Shown here piece by piece: positions 17,762-25,562 of a stretch of 64,000 nt of DNA. This stretch comes from Bordetella bronchialis (GTDB taxonomy: Bacteria; Pseudomonadota; Gammaproteobacteria; Burkholderiales; Burkholderiaceae_B), in contig NZ_CP016170.1 of the NCBI RefSeq assembly GCF_001676705.1, forward strand, positions 1,612,001-1,676,000, written 5' to 3'. The first letter of the stretch is position 1, and every line of letters begins with the position of its first letter. The notes below the pieces were generated by a model that had not been told where the DNA came from, searched no databases, and saw only the letters and a list, made by a program, of their open reading frames with translations. The translations under genes were made by a program, and so were the position numbers.

Positions 17762-18675
17762 GAACGCCCGTGCGGGAGATAGAAGGGGTCATGGCGGTGA
17801 TGCCGATGGCGGACATCAACACGGACGCCATCATTCCGTCGGTATGGCTGCGCACCGCCACGGCCGACATGGGCAAGGGCCTGTTCGGCGGCTATCGCTA
17901 CGATGCGGATGGCCGGGAGCGGCCGGACTTCGTGCTGAACCGCGAGCCTTACCGCCACGCGCGCATCCTGCTGGCCGACGAGAACTTCGGCTGCGGCAGC
18001 TCGCGCGAAGCGGCCGTGTGGGCCTTGGCCCAATTCGGCATCGGCTGCGTGCTGGCGCCCAGCTTTGCCGACATCTTCTACGAGAACGCCTTTCGCAACG
18101 GCCTGGTGGCGGCCATCATCGACCGCCGGGCTTACCAGGCGTTGCGCGATGCGGCGCGGGAGCGCGAACGTGGGCTGGCGGCAAGCGGTCCCGTGACGAC
18201 GCCGGCGCAAGCAGGCGTTCCGCAGGCCGATGGCCGGCAATCGACCCGCCGGCAGTCCGATGACCGGCAATCGGATAACCGGCAATCCAATGACCGGAAC
18301 TCGAATGACCGGAACTCGAATGACCGGAACTCGAATGACCGGAACGTAAATGTCCGGAACGTAAATGACCGGCAATCGGATCGCCCTCCGGCCGCCGGCT
18401 CGCCGACCGGCAGCCCCGCGTCGAACCCGGCATGCGCGCATTCCGCCGCGCCGGTCTGCCGTGTCGATCTTGCCAGCGCCACGGTCACGGGTCCGGACGG
18501 GGCGGTGCATCCCTTCAGCATTCCCGCATCGCGCGCCCAGGCGCTGATGCGCGGCGACGACGAAATCGCCATGACCCTGTCCCACCTGCCCGCCATCGAA
18601 GCGCATTACGAACGCCTGCGGACCGGATCCGCCTGGCTCTATCCCGCCGCGCTGCAAAGGAGTTCCGCACCATGA
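17758..18675 (+). CDS. LeuD-like hydro-lyase small subunit with a repeat-rich insertion
   Basis: The start overlaps the LeuC-like stop as ATGA, indicating coupled translation. Residues 1-140 and 234-305 form the swivelling domain: NTDAIIPS (21-28), GLFGGYRYD, ADENFGCGSSREAA (73-86), APSFADIFYENAFRNGL and, after the break, VTGPDGAVHPFSIP. Between them, residues ~141-233 are a low-complexity insertion whose core is ten 5-residue units such as NDRNS. LeuD is normally about 200-215 residues; this one is 305. The insert sits in a surface loop between two secondary structure elements, so activity may survive. Confidence 0.85.
   Translation: MRTPVREIEGVMAVMPMADINTDAIIPSVWLRTATADMGKGLFGGYRYDADGRERPDFVLNREPYRHARILLADENFGCGSSREAAVWALAQFGIGCVLAPSFADIFYENAFRNGLVAAIIDRRAYQALRDAARERERGLAASGPVTTPAQAGVPQADGRQSTRRQSDDRQSDNRQSNDRNSNDRNSNDRNSNDRNVNVRNVNDRQSDRPPAAGSPTGSPASNPACAHSAAPVCRVDLASATVTGPDGAVHPFSIPASRAQALMRGDDEIAMTLSHLPAIEAHYERLRTGSAWLYPAALQRSSAP
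18229..18378 (+). repeat. 15-bp tandem repeat inside the LeuD-like gene
   Basis: Ten 15-base units, consensus GACCGGAACTCGAAT in the centre, encode a five-residue period (xDRQS, NDRNS, NDRNV). Central units are identical, outer ones degenerate, suggesting recent expansion from the middle. Unit length is a multiple of three, so copy-number change keeps the frame. Confidence 0.9.
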
Positions 18676-19559
18676 CCCGACCCAGCCTACGCCAGGCGCT
18701 CGAGCGCGAGACGCCGCTGGTTACGCCGCTGGCCCACGATGCGCTGTCCGCGCGCCTGATCGAGCAGGCGGGCTTCCATGCCTTCGCGGTGGGCGGCTCG
18801 GCCATGCTGGCCGCGCGCCACGCCTATCCGGACATCGGGCTGATCGGCCTGACCGATATGGTCGACGGCCTGCGCGATATCGCCGCCGCCTCCCGCCTGC
18901 CTTTCGTGGCCGATGCCGACGACGGCTACGGCGACGTCAAGAGCGTGGCGCGCCTGGTGGCCGCCTACGAGGCGATCGGCGTCGGCGGCTTCCTGCTGGA
19001 GGACCAGAGCCGCGACCACAAGCAGCAGCGCGCCGACAAGGCGGCCATGGTGGTCGACGAAGCGGTGATTGAGGCCAAGCTGCGAACCGCGATGCAGGCC
19101 CGCCGCAATCCGGAGACCCTGGTCATCGGGCGCACCGATGCCTACGGGCCGCTGGGGCTGGACGCCGCGCTGCGCCGCGCCGAGCGCTTCCTGGCCATAG
19201 GCGTGGAGGGCATCTTCATCGCCGGGCTGCGTACCGAGGACGACTACCGCCGCGTGGGCGCCGCCCTGCGCGGCGTTCCCTATCTGTCCGCCGCCATGTT
19301 CGAGGGCGGCGACACGCCCTGGCTCAGCCCGGCCGAGCTTGGCGCCATGGGATACACGCAGGTGTCCTATCCCGCCAGCCTGATCCTGCGCGTGACCCAG
19401 GCGCTGCGCGACGGGTTGTCGGCGCTGCGCCGCCACGCCGATGGCGTCGAGCCGCTGGTGCCGCTGGCGCAAGGAGCGGAAGCACGGCAGGCGCTGGATC
19501 GCGCGACGGACCTGGCCGGCTGGCGTGCCATCGAGAGCGGGCAGGCGCCACGCGCGTAA
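18672..19559 (+). CDS. Isocitrate lyase/PEP mutase family enzyme
   Basis: The 295-residue TIM-barrel protein shows FAVGGSAM, PFVADADDGYGD (Mg-binding acidic loop), GFLLEDQ and IGRTDAYGPLG, all family signatures. It overlaps the LeuD-like stop by ATGA. At the position where lyases have KKCGH or KRCGH this protein reads HKQQRADK, so the catalytic Cys of methylisocitrate and 2,3-dimethylmalate lyases is absent. It may instead be an oxaloacetate-decarboxylase-like or other C-C lyase of the superfamily. With the LeuCD-like hydratase it could form a hydrate-then-cleave route for an alkylated dicarboxylic acid; substrate unproven. Confidence 0.82.
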   Translation: MTRPSLRQALERETPLVTPLAHDALSARLIEQAGFHAFAVGGSAMLAARHAYPDIGLIGLTDMVDGLRDIAAASRLPFVADADDGYGDVKSVARLVAAYEAIGVGGFLLEDQSRDHKQQRADKAAMVVDEAVIEAKLRTAMQARRNPETLVIGRTDAYGPLGLDAALRRAERFLAIGVEGIFIAGLRTEDDYRRVGAALRGVPYLSAAMFEGGDTPWLSPAELGAMGYTQVSYPASLILRVTQALRDGLSALRRHADGVEPLVPLAQGAEARQALDRATDLAGWRAIESGQAPRA

Positions 19560-19629
19560 CGCGCCCCGACCTAGACATCACGACCGCTGCGCGGATCCAC
19601 CGCGGCAGCGAAGAAGAAAGGAGGAGACC

Positions 19630-20640
19630 ATGCATACGATACTCAAAGGGGACGCCACCAGGCGCTGTGTGGGCGCTGCCGTGCTGGCGCTGGCGCTGGC
19701 CACGGCGGGAGGCGCGCGGGCGGAGGACATCGTCGTCAGCAACTACGGCGTTTCGGCCAACGGCATGCCCTTCGCCGTGGCGATGGCCAAGGGCTTTTTC
19801 AAGCAGGAAGGCGCCAATGTCACGGGCATCCTGACGTCGGCCGGCGGCGGCACGACCCTGCGCAATATGCTGGCCGGCAACGCTCCGTATGCGGAGGTCA
19901 ATCCGAACGCCGTCATCGCGGCCGCGCAGCAGGGCGCGGACATCAAGATCGTCAGCGACAACGTCCTGACCGTGGCGGAATTCGTGTGGGCGGTGAAGAA
20001 GGACTCGCCGATCAAGTCCGTCAAGGACCTGAAGGGCAAGAAGATGGGCTACACCAACCCGCGGTCCACCAGCCAGGCGCTGGCGACGCTGGTGCTGCAA
20101 TCCGGCGGCCTGAAGACGGAGGACGTCGAACTGGTCAAGACGGGCGGCTTCGGCGAAGGCGTGGCGGCGCTGGATACCGGGCTGGTGGACGCGACGCCCA
20201 TACCGGAACCGCTATGGTCCAAGTATCGCGACAAGTACCGCGCCATCGCCGTGGCGCAGGATATGCTGCCGCCCATCGCCAATGTCATCGGCATCGCCGC
20301 GGGTTCGGGCGTATCGCCGGAGCGCGAGGCCTTCATCAAGGGCGTGATCCGCGCGCGCAGGTTGGCCGTGGAGTACATGGAGAAGAACCCCGACGAATCG
20401 GGCGATATCGTCGCCAAGGTCTACAACCTGGAGCCCGCCGTCGCGCGCGCCGCGGTGCGCAATCTGGTCACCAGCCGCACCAATGGCATCCCGTACTGGG
20501 GGCCCGGCGACATCCACATGGACGGCCTGAAGCGCGCCGTCGACGTGCAGAAGATGGTGGGCGCCATCAAGGGCGACGTCGACCTGGATAAGCTAATCGA
20601 TACCCGCTACCTGCCCGACGATCTGAAAAAGGTGAAGTAG
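19630..20640 (+). CDS. ABC transporter substrate-binding protein, SsuA/TauA/NMT1 type
   Basis: The 336-residue precursor has a signal peptide ending near GARA at about residue 31. An NMT1/SsuA-like binding fold follows: SNYGVSANGMPFAVAMAKGFFKQEG, MLAGNAPYAEVNP, SPIKSVKDLKGKKMGY. The ATG at 19630 follows AAAGGAGGAGACC. This family binds sulfonates, nitrate, thiamine precursors or aromatic acids. The ligand here is probably the acid degraded by the upstream LeuCD-like/PEP-mutase enzymes. It acts in the periplasm and delivers to the two permeases encoded downstream. Confidence 0.88.
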   Translation: MHTILKGDATRRCVGAAVLALALATAGGARAEDIVVSNYGVSANGMPFAVAMAKGFFKQEGANVTGILTSAGGGTTLRNMLAGNAPYAEVNPNAVIAAAQQGADIKIVSDNVLTVAEFVWAVKKDSPIKSVKDLKGKKMGYTNPRSTSQALATLVLQSGGLKTEDVELVKTGGFGEGVAALDTGLVDATPIPEPLWSKYRDKYRAIAVAQDMLPPIANVIGIAAGSGVSPEREAFIKGVIRARRLAVEYMEKNPDESGDIVAKVYNLEPAVARAAVRNLVTSRTNGIPYWGPGDIHMDGLKRAVDVQKMVGAIKGDVDLDKLIDTRYLPDDLKKVK

Positions 20641-20642
20641 CC

Positions 20643-21533
20643 ATGGCCAGTGTCGCGCAAGTCTATCCGCACGCCTTGCCGGGAAGGCGGCCCGGCGATC
20701 CCAGGCCGGGCGCGCCGGCCGTCGCGCACGTTTCCATGCGCGGGGTGGACAAGCTGTTCACCCGCCCCGGCGGCAATCCCGATGACACCATCCACGCACT
20801 GGGCCCCATCGATCTGGAGCTGCGCCAGGGCGAGTTCTTCGCCGTGGTGGGGCCGTCGGGATGTGGGAAGAGCACCTTGCTGGAGCTGGTGGCCGGGCTG
20901 TCCACCGCCACCCGGGGCGAGGTCGCCTTCGAGGGCGAACCGATTGTCGGCCGTATTCCGGACGGCGTGGGCGTGGTGTTCCAGGAAGATGCGTCCTTCC
21001 CCTGGCTGACGGTGCGCGAGAACATCGCCTTCGGCCTGCGCCGGCAACGCATCGCCGCCGAAGAGAAGGCCCGCCGGGTCGACCGCGCGCTGGCCATGAT
21101 GGGCCTGGCGCCCTTCGCGGGAAGCTATCCGGCGCAGCTTTCCGGCGGCATGCGGCAACGCGTGTGCATCGCGCGCACGCTGGTCACGGAGCCGCGGCTG
21201 ATCCTGCTGGACGAGCCTTTCGGCGCACTGGACCAGCAGACCCGCCTGCTGATGGGCGACGAGGTCCTGAACCTGTGGCGCAAGACCGGCGCGACGGTTT
21301 TCCTGATCACGCACGCGCTGGATGAAGCCGCCATGCTGGCGGACCGCATCGGCGTCATGTCGGCGCGCCCGGGACGCCTGATCGACATCGTGGAAACCGG
21401 CTGGCCGCGCGAGCGCGACAGCCGCATCGTGCAGGAGGAACGTTTCGGCACGATCACGGCCCGCCTGTGGCGTGCCCTGCGGGAAGAGTCGATGAAGTCC
21501 ATCGGCGCGATGTCGCCCGGGGCGCGGCCATGA
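20643..21533 (+). CDS. ABC transporter ATP-binding protein, SsuB/TauB type
   Basis: This 296-residue ATPase has Walker A GPSGCGKST (about residues 75-83), Q-loop VFQEDASFPWLTV, signature LSGGMRQR, Walker B LILLDEPFGALD and switch His in LITHALDEAA. The VFQED..FPWLTV form is characteristic of the nitrate/sulfonate/taurine group. It starts two bases after the binding-protein stop and overlaps the first permease by ATGA. It powers import through the two permeases that follow. Confidence 0.93.
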   Translation: MASVAQVYPHALPGRRPGDPRPGAPAVAHVSMRGVDKLFTRPGGNPDDTIHALGPIDLELRQGEFFAVVGPSGCGKSTLLELVAGLSTATRGEVAFEGEPIVGRIPDGVGVVFQEDASFPWLTVRENIAFGLRRQRIAAEEKARRVDRALAMMGLAPFAGSYPAQLSGGMRQRVCIARTLVTEPRLILLDEPFGALDQQTRLLMGDEVLNLWRKTGATVFLITHALDEAAMLADRIGVMSARPGRLIDIVETGWPRERDSRIVQEERFGTITARLWRALREESMKSIGAMSPGARP

Positions 21534-22282
21534 AACGGGCCCGCGTGTGGCGCCTGGGCATCCTGGCCGGGTGCGTCGCCTTGCTGGAAGTCCTGTGCCT
21601 GGCCGGGGTGATCGACAAGCTGACCATGCAGCCGCCGCACCGCATGATCGTGGACATGGCCAACATGCTGGTGTCGGGCTCGCTGAACGGCGCCATCGCC
21701 AAGACGCTGGGCAATGCGGCAGTGGCCTTCGTGGCGGCGGTGGTGCTCGGCGTTTCGGGCGGGATCGTCATCCACCGCCTGCGCCGCGTGCGCGACACGC
21801 TGGAGCCGTTGTTCGCGACCTATTACGCCATTCCGGTTTTTGCGTTTTATCCGCTGCTGATCATCGTGTTTGGGCTGAATGCGGCGCCGCAGATTTTCAT
21901 CGGGGCGATGCTGGGCGTGGTGGCGGTGGTGGTGAATACGCTGAACGGACTGGACCGGGTCCCCAATGTGTTGCTGAAGACGGCGCGGATCCAGCATATG
22001 GGCTGGCGCGAGACGGCCTGGCGTATCACGCTGCCGTACGCGGCCCCCTACATCCTGACCGGCGCGAAGCTGGCGGTGGCCTATTCGCTGATCGGGATCA
22101 TCGGCGCGGAGTTCATCATGTCCAACGGCGGCATGGGATACGAAATCAGTTTCGCCTACAACAATTTCGACAATACGACGATGTATCCGCTGATCCTGCT
22201 GATCCTGGTAGTGTCGGTGTCGATCAATATGCTGTTCGCCCGGTGGGAGAAGGCGATCCTGGCACGCAGGGGGTTGCGATGA
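21530..22282 (+). CDS. ABC transporter permease 1, SsuC/TauC type
   Basis: The 250-residue membrane protein has about six hydrophobic segments. The binding-protein-dependent EAA-like loop sits around LKTARIQHMGWRETAWRITLPYAAPYILTGAKLA. It starts within the stop of the ATPase gene and overlaps the next permease, again ATGA. With the second permease it would form a heterodimeric inner-membrane channel, whereas many SsuC-type systems use a homodimer. Confidence 0.9.
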   Translation: MKRARVWRLGILAGCVALLEVLCLAGVIDKLTMQPPHRMIVDMANMLVSGSLNGAIAKTLGNAAVAFVAAVVLGVSGGIVIHRLRRVRDTLEPLFATYYAIPVFAFYPLLIIVFGLNAAPQIFIGAMLGVVAVVVNTLNGLDRVPNVLLKTARIQHMGWRETAWRITLPYAAPYILTGAKLAVAYSLIGIIGAEFIMSNGGMGYEISFAYNNFDNTTMYPLILLILVVSVSINMLFARWEKAILARRGLR

Positions 22283-23031
22283 ACCGAGGTACTTCCATAT
22301 TGCGCAATACCCTGACGCTGTTGGTGGCGGTGCTGGCGGTGTGGCAACTTCTTTACTGGATCGTGGGCGATGTGGCGTTGCGCTCGCCGGCGCAGACGCT
22401 GGAGTTCACGCTGCGTTTCGTGACCACGGCGCAGTTTGCCGGGCATTTGGCGGAGACGGCCAGCGCGTTCGGCATGGCGCTGGTGCTGGCGGTGGTGATC
22501 GGGCTGGCGATAGGGTTCGGATTGGGTGGGCACCGGTTCCTGGGCGAGGTGTTCGAGCCCATGCTGATCGCGCTGTATTCGATCCCGAAGATCACGCTGT
22601 ATCCGATCCTGTTGCTGGCGTTCGGTCTGGGGATATCCTCCAAGGTGGCGTTCGGGACGATACATGGGGTGATTCCCATCGCGCTGTTCACGATCAACGC
22701 GGTTCGCAATGTGCGCTCGGTGCATCTGAAGACGGGGCGGGTGATGGCGCTGGGGCCGTGGGATATGGTGACGCGGATCGTCTTTCCGTCTGCCTTGCCG
22801 GAGATTTTCGCCGGATTGCGGATCGGGTTTTCCTTGACCTTGATCGGGACCTTGCTGGGGGAGATGTTCGCGTCGCAGCGGGGGTTGGGGTTTTTGCTGA
22901 TGAGCGCGATTGGGTTGCATAACGTGGATCTGATTATGACGCTGACGGTGTTGCTGACGTTGTTCGCGGGGGCGGCTAGTGTGGTCTTGCTGGCGATCAA
23001 TCAGAAGCTGCGGCTTAGGATGAGTGCTTAG
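22279..23031 (+). CDS. ABC transporter permease 2, SsuC/TauC type
   Basis: The 250-residue protein is related to the preceding permease. It has multiple membrane segments and the loop KTGRVMALGPWDMVTRIVFPSALPEIFAGLRI. It is the last gene of the seven-gene operon that begins at 16265. Its 3' third is noticeably richer in T-ending codons than its neighbours. The gene-poor repeat region starts 30 bases after its stop. Confidence 0.9.
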   Translation: MNRGTSILRNTLTLLVAVLAVWQLLYWIVGDVALRSPAQTLEFTLRFVTTAQFAGHLAETASAFGMALVLAVVIGLAIGFGLGGHRFLGEVFEPMLIALYSIPKITLYPILLLAFGLGISSKVAFGTIHGVIPIALFTINAVRNVRSVHLKTGRVMALGPWDMVTRIVFPSALPEIFAGLRIGFSLTLIGTLLGEMFASQRGLGFLLMSAIGLHNVDLIMTLTVLLTLFAGAASVVLLAINQKLRLRMSA

Positions 23032-23060
23032 GGCATCTGATTCGGCTCGGTCGCGGGGGC

Positions 23061-23150
23061 TTGATCTTGGTGATGTCGTTGATCTTGCTGATGCTGTTGA
23101 TCTTGCTGATGCTGTTGATCTTGCTGATGCTGTTGATCTTGCCTATGCCG
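23061..23150 (+). repeat. 18-bp tandem repeat array
   Basis: Five 18-base units based on TTGATCTTGCTGATGCTG run from 23061 to 23150; the three central ones are identical. The last unit, TTGATCTTGCCTATGCCG, is also the outer edge of the left inverted repeat, so the array seems to be a local expansion of that edge. It is intergenic. Confidence 0.9.
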
Positions 23151-23489
23151 TCCGGTGGGGGAGATGCCTGTCGTGGCCGGCCCGCTCGGGCGGTCCAGGG
23201 CCTTCGCCCTGGACTTCCGCTTCGTCTTCCTCCTTCGGCGGCCGAAGTGGCGGTGTTTTTCTTGCGTTTTTTTGCCCGGCCGTCCTGCGTACGGAAGCCC
23301 TCGCGCGCCCTCGGACGGGCCGGCCCCGACAGGCATCTCCCCCGCCGGACTCACGGGTTGCCTTAGAGGCGGTCGCTGGGGCGGCTCGTGTTCTTGGCCC
23401 TTCGTGGGCTTTGTCTGTGGCCCAAGAATGATCTGCCGTTGCCCGTCGTTTCTGGGCCGCCCTGCGCGGCCCAGAAACGCCTTCGCGGT
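23134..23489 (+). repeat. Hairpin-rich inverted repeat, left copy
   Basis: This 356-base segment matches the reverse complement of 24899-25253 at roughly 80% identity by eye. Its outer ~190 bases begin with GGAGATGCCTGTCGTGGCC and end with GGCCCCGACAGGCATCTCC, so that part has its own inverted ends. Internal hairpins include GTCCAGGGC-CTTC-GCCCTGGAC, CTTCGG-CGG-CCGAAG and GTTTCTGGGCCGC/GCGGCCCAGAAAC. Several stems differ from the other copy by paired changes. No coding function is convincing. Confidence 0.85.
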
Positions 23490-23810
23490 GGGGTATACGG
23501 AGGTTGCTGGTAATGCGACGGTTGCTGGGGATTCCACGGGCGCCGCTGTCGCCGTGGGGGGCAGGGGGGCTCGCTATTGCAATGTGGTCGTATCGAAGGT
23601 CGGTGCGTCGCCACGTGTGAGGCGCGTGCGATCGATGAGGTCGCAACCTGACCGGACCGACCGGGCTGACGATGATGATGCGCCCTTGTTCGGACTTGGA
23701 GCGTTCGCGATATCGTTGGCGCTCTTCGTCACATGAAATTACGGGGGGCTTTCCGTTGGCGCGTCCAAAATAGCCGCGCTGTGCGGCGAAAACGTTCATC
23801 GCACTAACCG
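23490..23810. other. Intergenic, no gene seen
   Basis: This 321-base stretch lies between the left inverted repeat and the RHS fragment. Frames here are short and unlike known proteins. It may contain the lost 5' part of an RHS gene, but no RHS residues can be read. Confidence 0.4.
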
Positions 23811-24323
23811 TTGAATGGTATGGCGAGTCTTATCGTGATTCAGAGTTGCGTCCGTGCGCCTGGTGGGGCCGGCGGTGAGGACGGTGTCGTTCCGTCAATG
23901 CTGCGTCGCTATGCCGGCGTGGTGTATGACCCGGTCACCGCATACTACAACCTGGGCAACGGCTCCCGGTCGTACCTTCCCTATTTGATGCGCTTCTGCG
24001 CGCCGGACGTTCGCAGCCCTTTCGGGGTCGGCGGGGTTAATACCTACGCGTATTGCAAGGGCGACCCGATTAATTATGCCGATCCCGATGGGCACGTTCC
24101 TGTTGCGAGCCTGGAAAGCCTGGCCGCCCGGGCGGCGCTGAGGGCGATGGAGGGCGCCAGTGAGAAAGTGTCCCTGCCGGTGCACGAGATAGAGAAAGAC
24201 CTTGCCGCAGAAGGGCCGCTCTTCAAACGGATACAACATGCACTATGGCAATCTCCCATGCCACGTGCGGCGTTTGCCGTGGACGGTGAACGGCAAGCGC
24301 GCCGAAATCTACACCTTCGATGA
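23811..24323 (+). CDS. RHS-core C-terminal fragment
   Basis: The 170-codon frame contains the end of an RHS repeat-associated core: VYDPVTAYYNLGNGSRSYLPYLMRF, PFGVGGVNTYAYCKGDPINY and ADPDGH (about residues 38-95). RHS proteins are polymorphic toxins: the core forms a shell and a variable domain after the DPxGH hinge is the effector. Only the last ~60 residues of the core are present, so this is a truncated or orphan cassette. After the hinge, the frame runs on for ~75 residues and loses sense where the next frame takes over, consistent with a frameshift into the effector domain at 24202-24759. Confidence 0.7.
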   Translation: MNGMASLIVIQSCVRAPGGAGGEDGVVPSMLRRYAGVVYDPVTAYYNLGNGSRSYLPYLMRFCAPDVRSPFGVGGVNTYAYCKGDPINYADPDGHVPVASLESLAARAALRAMEGASEKVSLPVHEIEKDLAAEGPLFKRIQHALWQSPMPRAAFAVDGERQARRNLHLR

Positions 24324-24759
24324 TAGTTTCGGCAGGTATGGGAGGAGGAAGAACATTGCCGTACACGGCGACATCATCGATGGCGAGCCTTATGTGTCAT
24401 TCAGCAATGATGACGCGGCCATACTAGTCGGGCCGCAGGCACTGGCCGGCCAGGTGGGCGATCTTTCTGGATACGATGTCGTAAGGCTGGTCTCATGTCA
24501 TACGGCCGAGGGCGAAGCGCCCTTTGCTCAACAGTTCGCCCGTGCGGTGAACCGGCCGGTGGTCGGATTCATGGGACCGATGAATTCGAGTTTTCCCCTG
24601 CCGGAGCGCATCTCCGACACGTACGATATGTGGGAAGAAATCGCTCGGGAAGACAACCATCCGCCGGGATCCACTGATCGGCGTCTGCGTGAACAATACG
24701 AAGGGCGCCTTTTCGGCAATAATCCCGCCTTCTACCGTCCACGGCTGTTCCTCCCGTGA
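24202..24759 (+). CDS. Putative RHS-type C-terminal effector, caspase-like peptidase fold
   Basis: The frame overlaps the RHS fragment out of phase. The best start for a free protein is ATG 24238, giving about 173 residues. It contains NIAVHGD and, about 45 residues later, VVRLVSCHTAEGE followed by FAQQFARAVNRPVVGFMGP. A His-Gly after one strand and Ser-Cys after another is the catalytic dyad layout of clan CD peptidases (caspase, CHAT, C80), and SCHTA-type domains occur at the ends of RHS-like toxins. It may once have been continuous with the RHS fragment. Toxicity is inferred. No immunity gene is visible downstream. Confidence 0.55.
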   Translation: MPQKGRSSNGYNMHYGNLPCHVRRLPWTVNGKRAEIYTFDDSFGRYGRRKNIAVHGDIIDGEPYVSFSNDDAAILVGPQALAGQVGDLSGYDVVRLVSCHTAEGEAPFAQQFARAVNRPVVGFMGPMNSSFPLPERISDTYDMWEEIAREDNHPPGSTDRRLREQYEGRLFGNNPAFYRPRLFLP

Positions 24760-24898
24760 GGGCCCATGGGACCGGTCCGCGTATCCCCGCTCCGAAGGCA
24801 TGGATCAGCCGGATATAAGCAGGTATATGCCGAACAGGCCTGCGCCGACGCCCCCTTTGGGACACTGCGGTCGCTTGTCGGCACCGCCGGCACGATGA
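24760..24898. other. Spacer before the right inverted repeat
   Basis: Non-coding by eye. With the right inverted repeat and the 43-bp array it makes up a gap of about 800 bases (24760-25562) between the effector-like gene and the Met-rich protein gene. No promoter is evident. Confidence 0.35.
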
Positions 24899-25253
24899 AC
24901 CGCGTAGGCGTTTCGCGGCCGCCCGGGCGGCCGCGAAATGACGGGCACCGCGCGATCTTTCTTGCGCCCGAAATCCGGCCTACGAAGTGCCAGAACGCCG
25001 ACCGTGACAACGACCATGTCTAAGGCAGATCGTGAGTCCGGCGGGGGTGATGCCTGTCGGGGCCGGCCCGTCGGAGGGCGCGCGCGGGCTTCCGAAGGCA
25101 GGACGGCCGGGCAAAAAAGCCGCAAGAACGCCGACGCCTGTTCGGCCGCCGAACGAGGAAGACGCAGCGGTAGTCCAGCGCGAAGGCGCTGGACCGCCCG
25201 ACCGGGCCGACCCCGACAGGCATCACCCCCGCCGGACGGCAATAGCAAGATCA
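24899..25253 (-). repeat. Hairpin-rich inverted repeat, right copy
   Basis: Read on the minus strand it follows the same order as the left copy: outer edge TGATCTTGCTATTGCCGTCC, inverted end GATGCCTGTCGGGG, hairpins GTCCAGCGC-CTTC-GCGCTGGAC and GTTCGG-CGG-CCGAAC, the second inverted end, then TTTCGCGGCCGCC/GGCGGCCGCGAAA. The two copies face away from each other around the RHS-effector fragment. Confidence 0.85.
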
Positions 25254-25474
25254 CCTGAAACGGCATCACCCCCGACGGACGGCAATAGCAAGATCACCTG
25301 AAACGGCATCACCCCCGACGGACGGCAATAGCGAGATCACCTGAAACGGCAGACCCCCCGACGGACGGCAATAGCAAGATCACCTGAAACGGCAGACCCC
25401 CCGACGGACGGCAATAGCAAGATCACCTGAAACGGCAGACCCCCCGCCGGACGGCAATAGCAAGATCACCTGAA
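25234..25474 (+). repeat. 43-bp tandem repeat array
   Basis: GGACGGCAATAGCAAGATCA recurs at 25234, 25277, 25320, 25363, 25406 and 25449, exactly 43 bases apart (one copy reads GCGAG). Spacers are CCTGAAACGGC plus ATCACCCCCGAC or AGACCCCCCGAC. The unit is the outer edge of the right inverted repeat, as in the 18-bp array on the left. Confidence 0.93.
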
Positions 25475-25562
25475 CGACGAAGCCAGGCAAACAAGGACAA
25501 TTTGTCCAAGCCGCGCAGCCCTCGCTTCCGGCTACACTCACACGCCTATTCCGGTAAGCACG

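Noticed and set aside
16948..18675. 575-codon plus-strand frame and 443-codon minus-strand frame over leuC/leuD
   Set aside because: The first is the LeuD frame extended upstream through LeuC in the wrong phase. The second is antisense. Only the LeuC and LeuD frames show conserved motifs.
23155..25226. Similar short frames (MPVVAGPLGRSRAFALD and MPVGVGPVGRSSAFALD) in both inverted repeats
   Set aside because: They follow from nucleotide similarity of the repeats. They diverge after a one-base indel, and paired changes in hairpins suit a structural, not coding, role.
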